DNA of 64,000 bases from an uncultured Phascolarctobacterium sp. (GCF_934190775.1 NZ_CAKPTG010000001.1:62001-126000); one strand, 5' to 3'; counted from the stretch's first letter, positions 16,842 to 26,547 are shown. Numbers and translations: made by a program. Notes: generated by a model not told the origin, from the sequence alone.

Positions 16842-16928
16842 TTCATTTCCCTCCTCTCGTTCTATCGTATCTAGTAATATTCTGTGTTTTTTTCTTTTAT
16901 CCTGCTAAAGAAACAATTTTTTCACAAA

Positions 16929-18242
16929 TTAATTCAATTCTCCCAGCAAAAAATCCTCTTTGATGCCGGTAATTTTTACCTTGGCAATGGTGTTGGCCAG
17001 CTCCTTTGTTCCCGGAACGAGAACGCGCAGGTACGGACCGCAAAGGCCCTCCATATGCTCATCATCCACAGGCTGTTCAAACAGCACTTCTTCCACCTTG
17101 CCGACAGTGCGCTGCAGCATTTGCTGATGCAGCTCCTCGTCCACCTGCGCCAGACGCGCTGCACGCTCGCTCTTCACTGCCTCGTCCACCTGCTCCGGCA
17201 TTTCGGCAGCAGGGGTTCCCTTGCGCTTAGAATAAGGGAAGATGTGCATTTTGGCAAAACCGCATTTCTTGGCAAATTCCAGCGTAGTCGCAAAATCCTC
17301 CTCAGTTTCGCCGGGGAAGCCCACAATAACGTCCGTAGTAATTGCCACATCAGGCACCTGAGCACGGATTTCGTTCACCAGCTCCGTAAAGCGTTTGGTA
17401 TCGTAAGGACGGTGCATAGCGCGCAAAATCTTGTCGCAGCCGCTTTGCAGCGGCAGATGCAGGTGACGCTGCAGGCGCGGTTCCTCGGCCATCAGCTGCA
17501 GCAGGCGCGGTTCCACCTCTACGGATTCCAAAGAACCGAGGCGCACACGCTGCACACCTTCAACGCTCAGCGCTGCCTTTACTGCGTCATACAAAGTAAC
17601 GTGCTTGCCTTCCTTCGCCAGCTCTTTGCCGTAGCAGCCAAGGTGAATGCCGATGAGCACAACCTCCTTGTAGCCTGCGGCAACCAGCTTGCCAACCTCC
17701 TCACGGATGCTGTCCAGGCTGCGGCTGCGCAGCGGACCACGGGCAAAAGGAATAATGCAGTAGGTGCAATATTGATTGCAGCCCTCCTGAATTTTGAGGA
17801 AGGCGCGGGTTTTATCGGTTTCCGTGCCAACGCCCAGCTCTTCGAACTTAGTGTCCACAGTCATCTGCTGTACATTATCCAGAATCTCCGTGCGCTTGTG
17901 CTCCAGTGCTTCTTCGACCAGCTCCACAATGCGGCCGCGCTCCTGATTGCCGATAATTACATCGACACCCTCGATAGCACGCACTTCCTCCGGCGCAGTC
18001 TGCGGATAGCAGCCGGTGACAACCACCAAAGACAGCGGATTGTGACGCACAGCACGATTGATAATCTGACGCGATTTGCGCTGACCGGTATTGGTAACAA
18101 CGCAGGTATTAACTAAATAAACGTCTGCCGGTTCCCCGAAAGGCACAACCTCATAGCCGGACGCACGGAAAATCCCCTCCATGCTGGCAGTATCGGCCTG
18201 GTTAACCTTACAGCCCAGCGTATAAAATGCAATTTTTCTCAT
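16929..18242 (-). CDS. mtaB: tRNA t6A37 methylthiotransferase MtaB
   Basis: A 437-aa radical SAM enzyme that adds a methylthio group to t6A37, giving ms2t6A. The N-terminal UPF0004 domain has cluster ligands Cys11, Cys47 and Cys78; the radical SAM core has Cys155, Cys159 and Cys162 (CNQYCTYC); a C-terminal TRAM-like domain follows. The sequence MRKIAFYTLGCKVNQAD is typical of the YqeV/MtaB branch and distinguishes it from MiaB, which is present separately at 46266. Six bases downstream of rsmE. Confidence 0.94.
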   Translation of the reverse strand: MRKIAFYTLGCKVNQADTASMEGIFRASGYEVVPFGEPADVYLVNTCVVTNTGQRKSRQIINRAVRHNPLSLVVVTGCYPQTAPEEVRAIEGVDVIIGNQERGRIVELVEEALEHKRTEILDNVQQMTVDTKFEELGVGTETDKTRAFLKIQEGCNQYCTYCIIPFARGPLRSRSLDSIREEVGKLVAAGYKEVVLIGIHLGCYGKELAKEGKHVTLYDAVKAALSVEGVQRVRLGSLESVEVEPRLLQLMAEEPRLQRHLHLPLQSGCDKILRAMHRPYDTKRFTELVNEIRAQVPDVAITTDVIVGFPGETEEDFATTLEFAKKCGFAKMHIFPYSKRKGTPAAEMPEQVDEAVKSERAARLAQVDEELHQQMLQRTVGKVEEVLFEQPVDDEHMEGLCGPYLRVLVPGTKELANTIAKVKITGIKEDFLLGELN

Positions 18243-18248
18243 CTATGT

Positions 18249-18992
18249 TTAATCTCCTAAATCTCCTGTTTCATAAAAAATCGCTGAAATAGCGACAAGT
18301 CCTGCCGTTTCCGCGCGCAGAATGCGTCTGCCCAGCGATACAGGCACAGCACCTGCGGTACGTGCCGTTTCCAGCTCCGCTTCGCTGATGCCGCCCTCAG
18401 GACCGATAATCAGCAGCAAATCCGTCAGCGCGCCCTTGGCCTGCGCCTCCTTCAGCGCCGCCTTCAGGCTCTTTTTATCCTCGCACTCGTAAGCGATAAT
18501 CTTCGTAGCGCAGTCATTCGCCGCCAGCATCTGTGCCATCGTCTGCACAGGCTGCACCTCGGGAATAATATCACGCTTGCTCTGCTTTGCCGCGGACTCG
18601 GCAATCTTCTGCCAGCGCTCCACCTTCTTGGCAGCCTTCGCACCGTCAAGGCGCACCACGGAATGCTCCATAGCCACAGGCACCACGCTGTAAGCGCCCA
18701 TCTCCACAGCCTTCTGGATGATGAACTCCATCTTCTCGCCCTTCGCCAGGCCTTGCGCCAGAATCAGGCGCACCGCCGGCTCATGGCTTTCCGCCAGCTT
18801 CTCCAGGCAATGCACAGTCACGCACTCGCTGTCAATCGCTGTAATCTCCGCCAGCGCACTCACGCCGTCGTCACTCACAATCTGCAGCTGCGCACCTGGC
18901 TGCATCCGCAGCACCTTACTGATATGACGCGCATCCACGCCCTCAATAGTCATTGTTTCGTTATATAATTGCGGTACAAAAAAACGATGCAT
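18249..18992 (-). CDS. rsmE: 16S rRNA (uracil1498-N3)-methyltransferase RsmE
   Basis: A 247-aa SPOUT methyltransferase modifying U1498 of 16S rRNA. The N-terminal PUA-like domain starts MHRFFVPQLYN; the C-terminal trefoil knot has LIIGPEGGISEAELE and SLGRRILRAETA, which form the SAM site. Twelve bases after prmA in the same operon. Length normal. Confidence 0.94.
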   Translation of the reverse strand: MHRFFVPQLYNETMTIEGVDARHISKVLRMQPGAQLQIVSDDGVSALAEITAIDSECVTVHCLEKLAESHEPAVRLILAQGLAKGEKMEFIIQKAVEMGAYSVVPVAMEHSVVRLDGAKAAKKVERWQKIAESAAKQSKRDIIPEVQPVQTMAQMLAANDCATKIIAYECEDKKSLKAALKEAQAKGALTDLLLIIGPEGGISEAELETARTAGAVPVSLGRRILRAETAGLVAISAIFYETGDLGD

Positions 18993-19004
18993 ATAGGTTT
19001 CCCC

Positions 19005-19940
19005 TTACTTCTTCTTCTTCATCTGCATAACAACCCAGCCGCCGCGATGGTCAACCGCATCAACATAAAGGCCCTGCGCCTGCGCCGCAGCCTCCACATC
19101 CGGCATACGCTCCTCAATAATACCGCTCGCCAGCAGCACACCATTGTCATTCAGCTTCTGCGGAATATCCTGCAGCAGCATAATAACAATATCGGCAATA
19201 ATATTAGCGATAATAACATCAGCCTTGCCCTCGGTGCCATGCAGCAAATCGCCCTCGCGCACCTCAATCTGCTCGCTCAGGCCGTTATCCGCAACATTCT
19301 CCTTCGCCACGCGCACTGCCACGCCATCAATATCAACAGCCTTAACAGACTTAGCACCCAGCATCGCCGCAGCAATCGCCAGAATACCGCTGCCGGTACC
19401 AACGTCAAACACGGTAGAATCAGGCGTAATAACCTTCTCCAGACGTTCCATCATCATATTGGTAGTGTGGTGCGTGCCTGTGCCAAAAGCCATACCCGGA
19501 TCAATTTCAATAACATGCTCGCCTTCCTTAGGAGCATATTCCTCCCAGCTCGGCTTAATAACAAGGCTCTTGCCAACATGAGTAACATGGAAATACTGCT
19601 TCCATTCGTTAGCCCAATCCTGCTCGCTCACCTTGCGGAAGCGCGTATTGCCAAAGCGATACTTGCCAATGCGCTCCTCAATCAGCGCCAGCTGCTCGTC
19701 AATCTCTGCCAGGCGTTTTTCCAGCTTCTCATCATCAGCATAATAAGCGCTGACGGTAACAACCTCGGTATTCTCCTGCTCCGGAATATCGCACAGCTCC
19801 CAGGTACCGCTGTTGCGCAAATCATTAATCAGCTGCGGATCCTCAATCGCAACTCCCTTAGAACCGATGCTCGTCAGCATATCTGCTACGGCCTCAACTG
19901 CTTCATGCGTTACCGCTACATTAACTTCTATCCACTGCAT
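19005..19940 (-). CDS. prmA: Ribosomal protein L11 methyltransferase PrmA
   Basis: A 311-aa class I SAM methyltransferase that trimethylates ribosomal protein L11. It has an N-terminal substrate-recognition domain, then motif I DVGTGSGILAIAA, and VIANIIADIVI as the catalytic-site stretch. ATG 19940 is chosen (AAGGAG upstream); 22 extra in-frame residues upstream have no support. First visible gene of the prmA-rsmE-mtaB-hinT-rpsU-yqeY cluster. Confidence 0.94.
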   Translation of the reverse strand: MQWIEVNVAVTHEAVEAVADMLTSIGSKGVAIEDPQLINDLRNSGTWELCDIPEQENTEVVTVSAYYADDEKLEKRLAEIDEQLALIEERIGKYRFGNTRFRKVSEQDWANEWKQYFHVTHVGKSLVIKPSWEEYAPKEGEHVIEIDPGMAFGTGTHHTTNMMMERLEKVITPDSTVFDVGTGSGILAIAAAMLGAKSVKAVDIDGVAVRVAKENVADNGLSEQIEVREGDLLHGTEGKADVIIANIIADIVIMLLQDIPQKLNDNGVLLASGIIEERMPDVEAAAQAQGLYVDAVDHRGGWVVMQMKKKK

Positions 19941-20045
19941 TTTCTGCACTCCTTTATAATTTATATTCATTTTATTATACAACAGAAAAGCCTCGCATTT
20001 CAACACGCCATTTTATCTCTGCCGTTAGAAAAAATTTGCTTTAAT

Positions 20046-20067
20046 TTTAGTTTACATTTGCTATAAT
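20046..20067 (+). promoter_or_regulatory. Promoter of the AgrC-like kinase gene
   Basis: Extended -10 TGCTATAAT (TATAAT at 20062-20067), with a weak -35 about 16 bp upstream. Confidence 0.5.
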
Positions 20068-20114
20068 TATCTTAAAGAAGCTTTTTCTATATTATTTCTA
20101 AGGAATGATGTTAT

Positions 20115-21431
20115 ATGCAGATTCAAGATTTGATTATCCTTATCTATATTATCCTGCGCGTTGCCCCCAGCTCTTATCTATGCTACTACCCCTTTTTGGA
20201 AGACCTGCGCTTATCCAAAAAAGCAGCAATATGCGGCTTTTTTGCTATTATTCTCATTGAATGGGGCATTTTCATCTTTACCGGACGCAATTTCGATAAG
20301 CTGCCGACATTATATGGCGTTTACCTACTCTACATATTCTACTACTTCGCCATCGTAAAAGGTAATAAAAGTAAGCAGCTTTTTTGCATCCTGCTCTCTG
20401 GCAATTTTGAAAATGTTCTGCAGACACTTGCTATGCTCGCAGAACGCTTTTCGCCCACTCCCGGCTACTACTATGCCACCGCCACCTTCGTGCTCCTGCT
20501 GGCACAATCTGCTTATTTTTCCTGGTTTTATTATACTGTAAAGAAATTCAAGCAGCTCTTCCGCAGCACTAAATACAATAAGATTATCACCTATTCCAAC
20601 TATATTTTAGCTTTTAACTTCGTTGCCCTGGTACTCATCCGCAATTTTTCCGAACCACGCACCTGGAATCTTTTCTTTGCCCGCTTTCTGTGCATCATGC
20701 CGCTCTTCTTCTTTGTTTACATGATGATGGATCTGCTGAAGGAAAAAAATGATAACAAGGTGATGTCCATCAAGCTCAGCTCACTGGAAGAGCTGCGTCG
20801 CAATGAAAAGCCTTACTACGATTTTGTTATCGAAACCTGGCAGAAATCGCGCCGCCTGCGCCATGACCAAAAGCATCTCGTGCTTATGCTCAACCAGCTT
20901 TATGAAGAAAAAAAGTTTGATAAGCTTGGCCAGCATCTGCGTACTATCCTTAAATACACAGAACAGCTGCAAACAGTAAAGCTTTATGGCAATGAAACCA
21001 TCGACGGCCTTATCGGCTACTGGCAGATGCAGGCACAGGAAAAAGGCATCCCCTTTGCCGCGGATATCAGCTTCAGTAAAATCAAAATCAACGATATTGA
21101 TCTGGCCATTATTTTAGGCAATGCCCTGGAAAACGCTTTTACCGCAGTTACCGAAGACTGCATGGCCCAGGGCAGCAACTGTTATATTAATGTGAAAATC
21201 AGAGAAAGAGCCTCTCTATTGCTGATAGAGGTTGTTAATTCCTTCAGCGGTAACATCGTGCGGTATAATGACCAGTTTTATTCTGCCAAGCGCGACTACA
21301 AGGAACCTGGCACCGGACTGGAAAACATCAGGATGATTTGCGAAAAATACGCAGGCAATAACAATATCAGCTTTGATAACAACAGCTTCAAGCTGCAGCT
21401 AATGCTGCCAAACACACACTTAGAAGGTTAA
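20115..21431 (+). CDS. AgrC-like GHKL sensor histidine kinase
   Basis: A 438-aa membrane kinase. Residues 1-205 form about six hydrophobic segments; a short linker helix leads to the phospho-acceptor His250 in RLRHDQKHL; a GHKL ATPase domain follows with N-box Asn336/Asn340 (ILGNALENA) and G-box GTGLENI (399-405). This layout (polytopic sensor, HPK10-type H-box RHD, GHKL) matches kinases that sense peptides and phosphorylate LytTR regulators. No cognate regulator or peptide gene is adjacent; the only LytTR regulator in the window is at 7894-8595. A terminator follows the gene. Confidence 0.88.
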   Translation: MQIQDLIILIYIILRVAPSSYLCYYPFLEDLRLSKKAAICGFFAIILIEWGIFIFTGRNFDKLPTLYGVYLLYIFYYFAIVKGNKSKQLFCILLSGNFENVLQTLAMLAERFSPTPGYYYATATFVLLLAQSAYFSWFYYTVKKFKQLFRSTKYNKIITYSNYILAFNFVALVLIRNFSEPRTWNLFFARFLCIMPLFFFVYMMMDLLKEKNDNKVMSIKLSSLEELRRNEKPYYDFVIETWQKSRRLRHDQKHLVLMLNQLYEEKKFDKLGQHLRTILKYTEQLQTVKLYGNETIDGLIGYWQMQAQEKGIPFAADISFSKIKINDIDLAIILGNALENAFTAVTEDCMAQGSNCYINVKIRERASLLLIEVVNSFSGNIVRYNDQFYSAKRDYKEPGTGLENIRMICEKYAGNNNISFDNNSFKLQLMLPNTHLEG

Positions 21432-21458
21432 ATCTTGACGCACAAACTAAAAGCGCTT

Positions 21459-21508
21459 ATACTAAAATAGATTGTAGCTTTTGCCACAGTCTATTTTAGT
21501 ATTTTTAT
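21459..21508 (+). terminator. Terminator between kinase and threonine ammonia-lyase genes
   Basis: Perfect 13-bp stem ATACTAAAATAGA/TCTATTTTAGTAT (21459-21471 with 21490-21502) followed by T-rich sequence. Confidence 0.8.
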
Positions 21509-21534
21509 TTAGGGAAAGAAAAGAAGGTAACACA

Positions 21535-22749
21535 ATGCTCTCATTAGACAAAATTTATCACGCAGCCTTCATCCTTAAAAGCGTAGCACGTAAAACAGAT
21601 TTAATAGCTGCTCCGCATTTAAGCGAAGGCAACAACTTGTATCTGAAAACAGAAAACCTGCAGGTAACAGGCAGCTTCAAGGTACGCGGTGCCTACTACA
21701 AAATCAGCCAGCTCACACCTGAAGAAGCCAGCAAGGGCGTAATCGCCTGCAGCGCCGGCAACCACGCACAAGGCGTAGCACTGGCTGCAACCAGCATGGG
21801 CATCAAAAGCGTCATCTGCATGCCGGACGGCGCCCCGATTATGAAGGTAGAGAACACCAAGCGCCTGGGCGCGCAGGTGGAGCTTGTTCCCGGTGCCTAC
21901 GACGAAGCACATGACCGCGCTGTACAGCTGCAGGAAGAAACAGGCATGACCTTTATCCATCCGTATGACGACGAGCTTGTTATTGCCGGCCAGGGCAGCA
22001 TCGGCCTGGAAATTTTAGACCAGCTGCCGGATGTTGAAGCAGTAATCGTACCGATTGGTGGCGGTGGCCTTATCAGCGGCGTAGCCTTCGCTATCAAAAG
22101 CCTGCGTCCGGAGGTTAAGGTTTACGGCGTGCAGGCAGCAGGAGCAGCCAGCATGTTCAAAGCCTTCCATGACCATAAATATGAAACCTTAGATCACGTC
22201 AGCACCTTTGCTGATGGCATTGCTGTAAAAACTCCTGGTGAAAACACCTACGAACTCATCAGCAAATATGTTGATGATATCGTTACCGTAAGCGAGGACG
22301 AAATCGCAACCGCAATTTTAACCTTGATTGAAAAGCAGAAGCTGATTGCCGAAGGTGCAGGCGCAACTCCGGTAGCAGCAGCGCTGTTCGACAAGCTGCC
22401 GATCAAGGGCAAGAAAACCGTCTGCGTTGTATCCGGCGGTAACATCGACGTTAATATTCTTTCGCGCGTAATCACCCGCGGTCAGGTTACCAGCGGCAGA
22501 AGGGCAGACCTCGTTATCGCTTTGCAGGATCGTCCCGGCCAGCTGCGTGAAGTGAGCGAAATCGTAAGCAGCTGTGGCGCTAACGTTGTAGGCGTACAGC
22601 ACAACCGCAGTGATGCCGATATGGATATCACAGGTTGCTTCCTGCGCTTAGAACTAGAAACCCGTGATGCGGAACAAATCAACGAAATCCGTGCAAAGCT
22701 TACCAAGGCAGGCTTTACACTGATTGATAAAAACGCCGCTCATTATTAA
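21535..22749 (+). CDS. ilvA: Threonine ammonia-lyase (ACT-domain type)
   Basis: A 404-aa PLP enzyme converting threonine to 2-oxobutanoate and ammonia. PLP lysine Lys49 lies in TGSFKVRGA; the phosphate loop is GGGG (175-178); SAGNHAQG is present. A C-terminal ACT domain (about 325-404, RPGQLREVSEIVSS) suggests allosteric control. The single ACT domain and length fit the tdcB-like form and not the long biosynthetic IlvA. ATG 21535 has AGAAGG upstream. It is monocistronic, between two terminators. Confidence 0.92.
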   Translation: MLSLDKIYHAAFILKSVARKTDLIAAPHLSEGNNLYLKTENLQVTGSFKVRGAYYKISQLTPEEASKGVIACSAGNHAQGVALAATSMGIKSVICMPDGAPIMKVENTKRLGAQVELVPGAYDEAHDRAVQLQEETGMTFIHPYDDELVIAGQGSIGLEILDQLPDVEAVIVPIGGGGLISGVAFAIKSLRPEVKVYGVQAAGAASMFKAFHDHKYETLDHVSTFADGIAVKTPGENTYELISKYVDDIVTVSEDEIATAILTLIEKQKLIAEGAGATPVAAALFDKLPIKGKKTVCVVSGGNIDVNILSRVITRGQVTSGRRADLVIALQDRPGQLREVSEIVSSCGANVVGVQHNRSDADMDITGCFLRLELETRDAEQINEIRAKLTKAGFTLIDKNAAHY

Positions 22750-22762
22750 CAACAAAAAAATT

Positions 22763-22799
22763 ACCACAGCCTACATAAAATGTAAGCTGTGGTTTTTTA
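22763..22799 (+). terminator. Rho-independent terminator of the ammonia-lyase gene
   Basis: ACCACAGC/GCTGTGGT stem with inner TACA/TGTA and a T6 tail. Confidence 0.88.
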
Positions 22800-22843
22800 T
22801 TGCAGAGTTTGCGATCTTTAGGCGTTATATTCCTCTATCTCTC

Positions 22844-22948
22844 AAGAGTGGGGAGAATGTATCAGAGGCGATGCGAAGCCGACGAACGCGTACTTTTAGT
22901 ACGTGGAGGAGGGTTTGCGATGCATATGATGCATTACACCCCACTCTT
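22844..22948. repeat. 105-bp palindromic element at the glmS 3' end
   Basis: Outer arms AAGAGTGGGG (22844-22853) and CCCCACTCTT (22939-22948), then AATGTATC against GATGCATT, and an inner CGTACT/AGTACG hairpin (22889-22903). The right arm overlaps the glmS stop codon. No T-run follows, so it is not a standard terminator. It may be a mobile palindrome that supplied the end of glmS or stabilises its mRNA. Confidence 0.6.
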
Positions 22949-24785
22949 ATTCTACGGTAACGCTCTTAGCCAGGTTCCTAGGTTTATCTACATCCAAGCC
23001 CTTAGAAACACTCACATAATAGCCCATAAGCTGCAGCGGAATAACTGCCAAGCTGGTCATGAAATGCTCGTCGGTCTTAGGAATATAAACTGTGAAATCA
23101 GCGGTATCCTCAATGTTATAGTTGCCATAGGTAGTCAGGCCCATCAGATAAGCGCCACGGCTGCGGCACTCTACCATGTTGCTGACAGTCTTTTCATAAA
23201 GCTCGCTTTGAGTCAGCACGCCAATAACCAGAGTACCATCTTCAATCAGGCTGATAGTACCATGCTTCAATTCGCCGGCAGCATAAGCCTCGCTGTGGAT
23301 ATAGGAAATTTCCTTCATCTTCAGGCTACCCTCCAGGCTGACAGCGTAATCCAGGCCACGGCCGATAAAGAAGATATCCTTAGCGTTGACCTGCTTAGCG
23401 GCAAACCATTGGATGCGTTCCTTATCTTCAATAATTTTTTGGATTTTATCCGGCAGCTGGGCCATTTCCTGAATCAGCTCCAGATATTTTGCTTCGTCAA
23501 TAGTGCCACGTACAATAGCAAACTGAATTGCCAGGCAGTAAGCAGCAATCAGCTGAGTGCTGTAAGCCTTAGTAGTTGCAACGGCAATTTCCGGGCCTGC
23601 CAGAGTATAGAAAACATTATCTGCTTCGCGGGCAATAGAGCTGCCTACTACGTTGACAATGCCAAGAGTTTTGATGCCCTTTTCTTTAGCCAGACGCAAA
23701 GCTGCCAGACTGTCGGCAGTCTCACCGGACTGGCTGACAATGATAACCAGCTCGTTCTTGCTCAGCAGAGGCTTGCGATATCTGAACTCAGAAGCCAGCT
23801 CGGTACGAACCGGAATCTGTGCCAGATCTTCAATTACGTACTGCGCTGCTACGCCTACATGATAAGCACTGCCGCAGGCAACGATGCAGATCTGGTCAAT
23901 CTTTTTGATATCCTCGTCGCTGAGGCCGACAGCGCTCATATCCAGCTTGCCGTCAACCAGTACGGAATTCAGAGTATCGCGTACTGCCTTAGGCTGCTCG
24001 TGGATTTCCTTCATCATAAAATGCTCAAAGCCTGCTTTTTCAGCAGCTTTAGCATCCCATTTAATTTCGGTCAACGGTTTTTCGATTACTTCCTCGTCAA
24101 CATTGTAGAAGGTAACCTCGCCGTTAGCCAGACGTGCCATTTCCAGATTGCCGATGTAATAAACCTGGCGGGTATATTTCAAAATAGCAGGCACGTCGCT
24201 GGCAACATAGCATTCGCCGTCCTGCACGCCGATAATCATCGGGCTGTCCTTGCGGGCAACATAAATTTCACCGGGATATTCCTTGAACATTACCGCTAAA
24301 GCATAGGAGCCGCGCATACGGATCATAGCATGGCTCAGAGCATCAGTCGGAGTATGCTCGTATTTTTTATAGTAGTAGTCAATCAGCTTAACGGCAACCT
24401 CGGTATCAGTCTGAGAATAGAAGGTGTAACCGTTATGCAGCAACTTTTCCTTCAGCTCTTGATAGTTTTCGATAATACCGTTGTGTACGGCAACTACATT
24501 GCCATCTGCACTTGCATGCGGATGCGCATTAGTTTCAGAAGGCTCACCATGGGTTGCCCATCTGGTATGACCGATACCACAGGTACCGATAAGGCTTTGA
24601 CCGCCATTAGTTTTGGCGTAAAGCTCCTTCAGGCGGCCTTTAGCCTTAACAATCTGCACCTGTGCACTGCCATCGCGCACTGCCAGACCGGCAGAATCGT
24701 AACCACGATATTCCAGCTTAGACAGACCATCTAACAGAATAGGCGCTGCCTGCTTATTTCCACAAAATCCAACAATACCACACAT
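22947..24785 (-). CDS. glmS: Glutamine-fructose-6-phosphate aminotransferase (isomerizing)
   Basis: A 612-aa enzyme making glucosamine 6-phosphate for peptidoglycan and LPS. The N-terminal Ntn glutaminase domain uses Cys2 (MCGIVGF); two SIS domains follow (VACGSAYHVG, SQSGETADSLAAL; and a second near residues 460-600) and the C-terminus is KSVTVE, as in the family. The gene is 41 bases downstream of galE, so no room exists for a glmS ribozyme. The stop codon lies inside a palindromic element. Confidence 0.96.
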   Translation of the reverse strand: MCGIVGFCGNKQAAPILLDGLSKLEYRGYDSAGLAVRDGSAQVQIVKAKGRLKELYAKTNGGQSLIGTCGIGHTRWATHGEPSETNAHPHASADGNVVAVHNGIIENYQELKEKLLHNGYTFYSQTDTEVAVKLIDYYYKKYEHTPTDALSHAMIRMRGSYALAVMFKEYPGEIYVARKDSPMIIGVQDGECYVASDVPAILKYTRQVYYIGNLEMARLANGEVTFYNVDEEVIEKPLTEIKWDAKAAEKAGFEHFMMKEIHEQPKAVRDTLNSVLVDGKLDMSAVGLSDEDIKKIDQICIVACGSAYHVGVAAQYVIEDLAQIPVRTELASEFRYRKPLLSKNELVIIVSQSGETADSLAALRLAKEKGIKTLGIVNVVGSSIAREADNVFYTLAGPEIAVATTKAYSTQLIAAYCLAIQFAIVRGTIDEAKYLELIQEMAQLPDKIQKIIEDKERIQWFAAKQVNAKDIFFIGRGLDYAVSLEGSLKMKEISYIHSEAYAAGELKHGTISLIEDGTLVIGVLTQSELYEKTVSNMVECRSRGAYLMGLTTYGNYNIEDTADFTVYIPKTDEHFMTSLAVIPLQLMGYYVSVSKGLDVDKPRNLAKSVTVE

Positions 24786-24826
24786 AAATACTTTTCCTCT
24801 TTTTCTACTATTTTTTTCTTTTAACC

Positions 24827-25843
24827 TTATGCTTCAAAGCCATTAGGGTTGTTCTTCTGCCAGTTCCAGGAATCACGGCACATGTCCTCAATGCCCAGCT
24901 CTGCCTTCCAGCCCAGCTTTTCCCACGCCTTTGACGGATCAGAATAGCAGGTAGCAATATCACCTGCACGACGTTGGTCAATTACATAAGGTATCTTAAT
25001 TCCAGTAGCCTTTTCAAATGCTTTGACTAAATCCAGCACTGAATAGCCAATACCTGTACCAAGATTATACACCTCTACGCCGCATTTGTCATCTATTGCC
25101 TGCAAAGCTTTCACATGACCTTTGGCCAAATCCACTACATGAATAAAGTCACGCACGCCGGTACCGTCCGGAGTGGGATAATCATTGCCAAAAACATGCA
25201 GTTTCTCCAGCTTGCCCACAGCAACCTGCGTAATATACGGCATCAGGTTATTGGGAATGCCATTAGGATTTTCACCAATCAGACCGGAGCTGTGCGCACC
25301 GATAGGGTTAAAGTAACGCAGCAGTACCACATTCCATTCATGATCAGCCACATACATATCACAAAGGATTTGCTCCAGCATCGACTTGGTCTGGCCATAG
25401 GGATTAGTGCACTGCCCTTTAGGACAGGTTTCCGGAATAGGCACTACAGCAGGATTGCCGTAAACAGTAGCCGAAGAGCTGAAAATAATATTCTTACAGC
25501 CTGCCTTACGCATTACATCCAGCAATACCAAGGTACCGGAAATATTATTCTCATAATACTCCAAGGGCTTCTGTACCGATTCGCCTACTGCTTTTAAACC
25601 GGCGAAATGAATACAGCAGTCAAAGCTATGCTCAGCAAAAACCTGTTGCAGGCCGGCACGATCCCTGATATCAGTTTCATAAAAGGGGATTTGCTGACCG
25701 ATGATTTTTTCTACACGCTGCATTGCCAGCCTGCTGGAATTAACAAGATTATCCACTACTACAACACTGTGTCCGGCGTTAAGCAGCTCTATAACTGTAT
25801 GTGAGCCGATATAACCGGCCCCTCCTGTAACTAATATATGCAT
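24827..25843 (-). CDS. galE: UDP-glucose 4-epimerase
   Basis: A 338-aa extended short-chain dehydrogenase interconverting UDP-glucose and UDP-galactose. NAD-binding TGGAGYIGS (6-14), catalytic Ser in SSSATVYG and Tyr149-x3-Lys153 (YGQTK) are visible. It lies upstream of glmS in the same direction, so both feed envelope sugar-nucleotide synthesis. Full length. Confidence 0.95.
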   Translation of the reverse strand: MHILVTGGAGYIGSHTVIELLNAGHSVVVVDNLVNSSRLAMQRVEKIIGQQIPFYETDIRDRAGLQQVFAEHSFDCCIHFAGLKAVGESVQKPLEYYENNISGTLVLLDVMRKAGCKNIIFSSSATVYGNPAVVPIPETCPKGQCTNPYGQTKSMLEQILCDMYVADHEWNVVLLRYFNPIGAHSSGLIGENPNGIPNNLMPYITQVAVGKLEKLHVFGNDYPTPDGTGVRDFIHVVDLAKGHVKALQAIDDKCGVEVYNLGTGIGYSVLDLVKAFEKATGIKIPYVIDQRRAGDIATCYSDPSKAWEKLGWKAELGIEDMCRDSWNWQKNNPNGFEA

Positions 25844-25962
25844 ATTTTCACCTCAATTTACGCTTCAGGCAACTATTCTATTATACCGCCTTCAGTATTA
25901 TTTTACTACCTGCTGCCTTAAACTAAGGTGAACAAGCTAACTATTTTTTTCATATTTTCTGT

Positions 25963-26547
25963 TTAACTGCCGATAATCGGCTTATTTTCCATAGTATTTA
26001 CCAGCTTGGAAAGCTGCCATTTAATCGTTTCCGCCGGCTTGTCATAATTGCCCATGTCGCGCAGTCCGCTTTCACGCACACGCTTCTTCAGCAGCTTATT
26101 GCCATCCTTTTTATATACGAAAAGGTCTGCATCCGCTACCACACGCACATAGGTATCGTGATCAAAGCGGAATCCCCAGCCGCTGACAAGGCTTTCATCC
26201 ATTTCATAGATACGTGCAACAACCAGCACATCCATTTTGCTTTTTTCCGCCAAAGCAGCTAAAGATGCTGCATCCAGCTTTACGCCGTCACGCACTGCCT
26301 GGCTCACCAGCGTCTGAGGCTCGCCACCATCTATGATTTGATAATATGGGAAACGGTAGGCCAGCTTGACCATCTGGCGCCATTCCTTATAAACAGCACC
26401 ATCCACACCGCCATCCTGGTCGATAACCACAAAGCCCACAGGACGCTCCGCAAAATCTGCCCGCGCCGTCTGCGGCATAAATGCTGTAAACAAGGACGCA
26501 AATACTACTAAAAAGCAAACCTGCAGCAGCCATTTAATTTTTTTCAT
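25963..26547 (-). CDS. Secreted/periplasmic protein of unknown function
   Basis: A 194-aa protein with a signal peptide (MKKIKWLLQVCFLVVFASLF, cleavage after ARA near residue 31). The mature part (GFVVIDQDGGVDGAVYKEWRQ then YQIIDGG and MDVLVVARIYEM) resembles the nucleotide-independent fold of periplasmic TolB-N/DUF-type proteins seen in Negativicutes, but I cannot name a family with confidence. Last gene of the deoB-udp run, 16 bases after udp. ATG 26547 is taken; an upstream GTG at 26556 is possible. Confidence 0.6.
   Translation of the reverse strand: MKKIKWLLQVCFLVVFASLFTAFMPQTARADFAERPVGFVVIDQDGGVDGAVYKEWRQMVKLAYRFPYYQIIDGGEPQTLVSQAVRDGVKLDAASLAALAEKSKMDVLVVARIYEMDESLVSGWGFRFDHDTYVRVVADADLFVYKKDGNKLLKKRVRESGLRDMGNYDKPAETIKWQLSKLVNTMENKPIIGS

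Noticed and set aside
22800..24299. 499-codon plus-strand ORF opposite glmS
   Set aside because: Shadow of the well-conserved glmS frame and passes through a palindromic element.
24786..24826. Possible glmS ribozyme upstream of glmS
   Set aside because: Only 41 bases separate galE from glmS, too short for the ribozyme.
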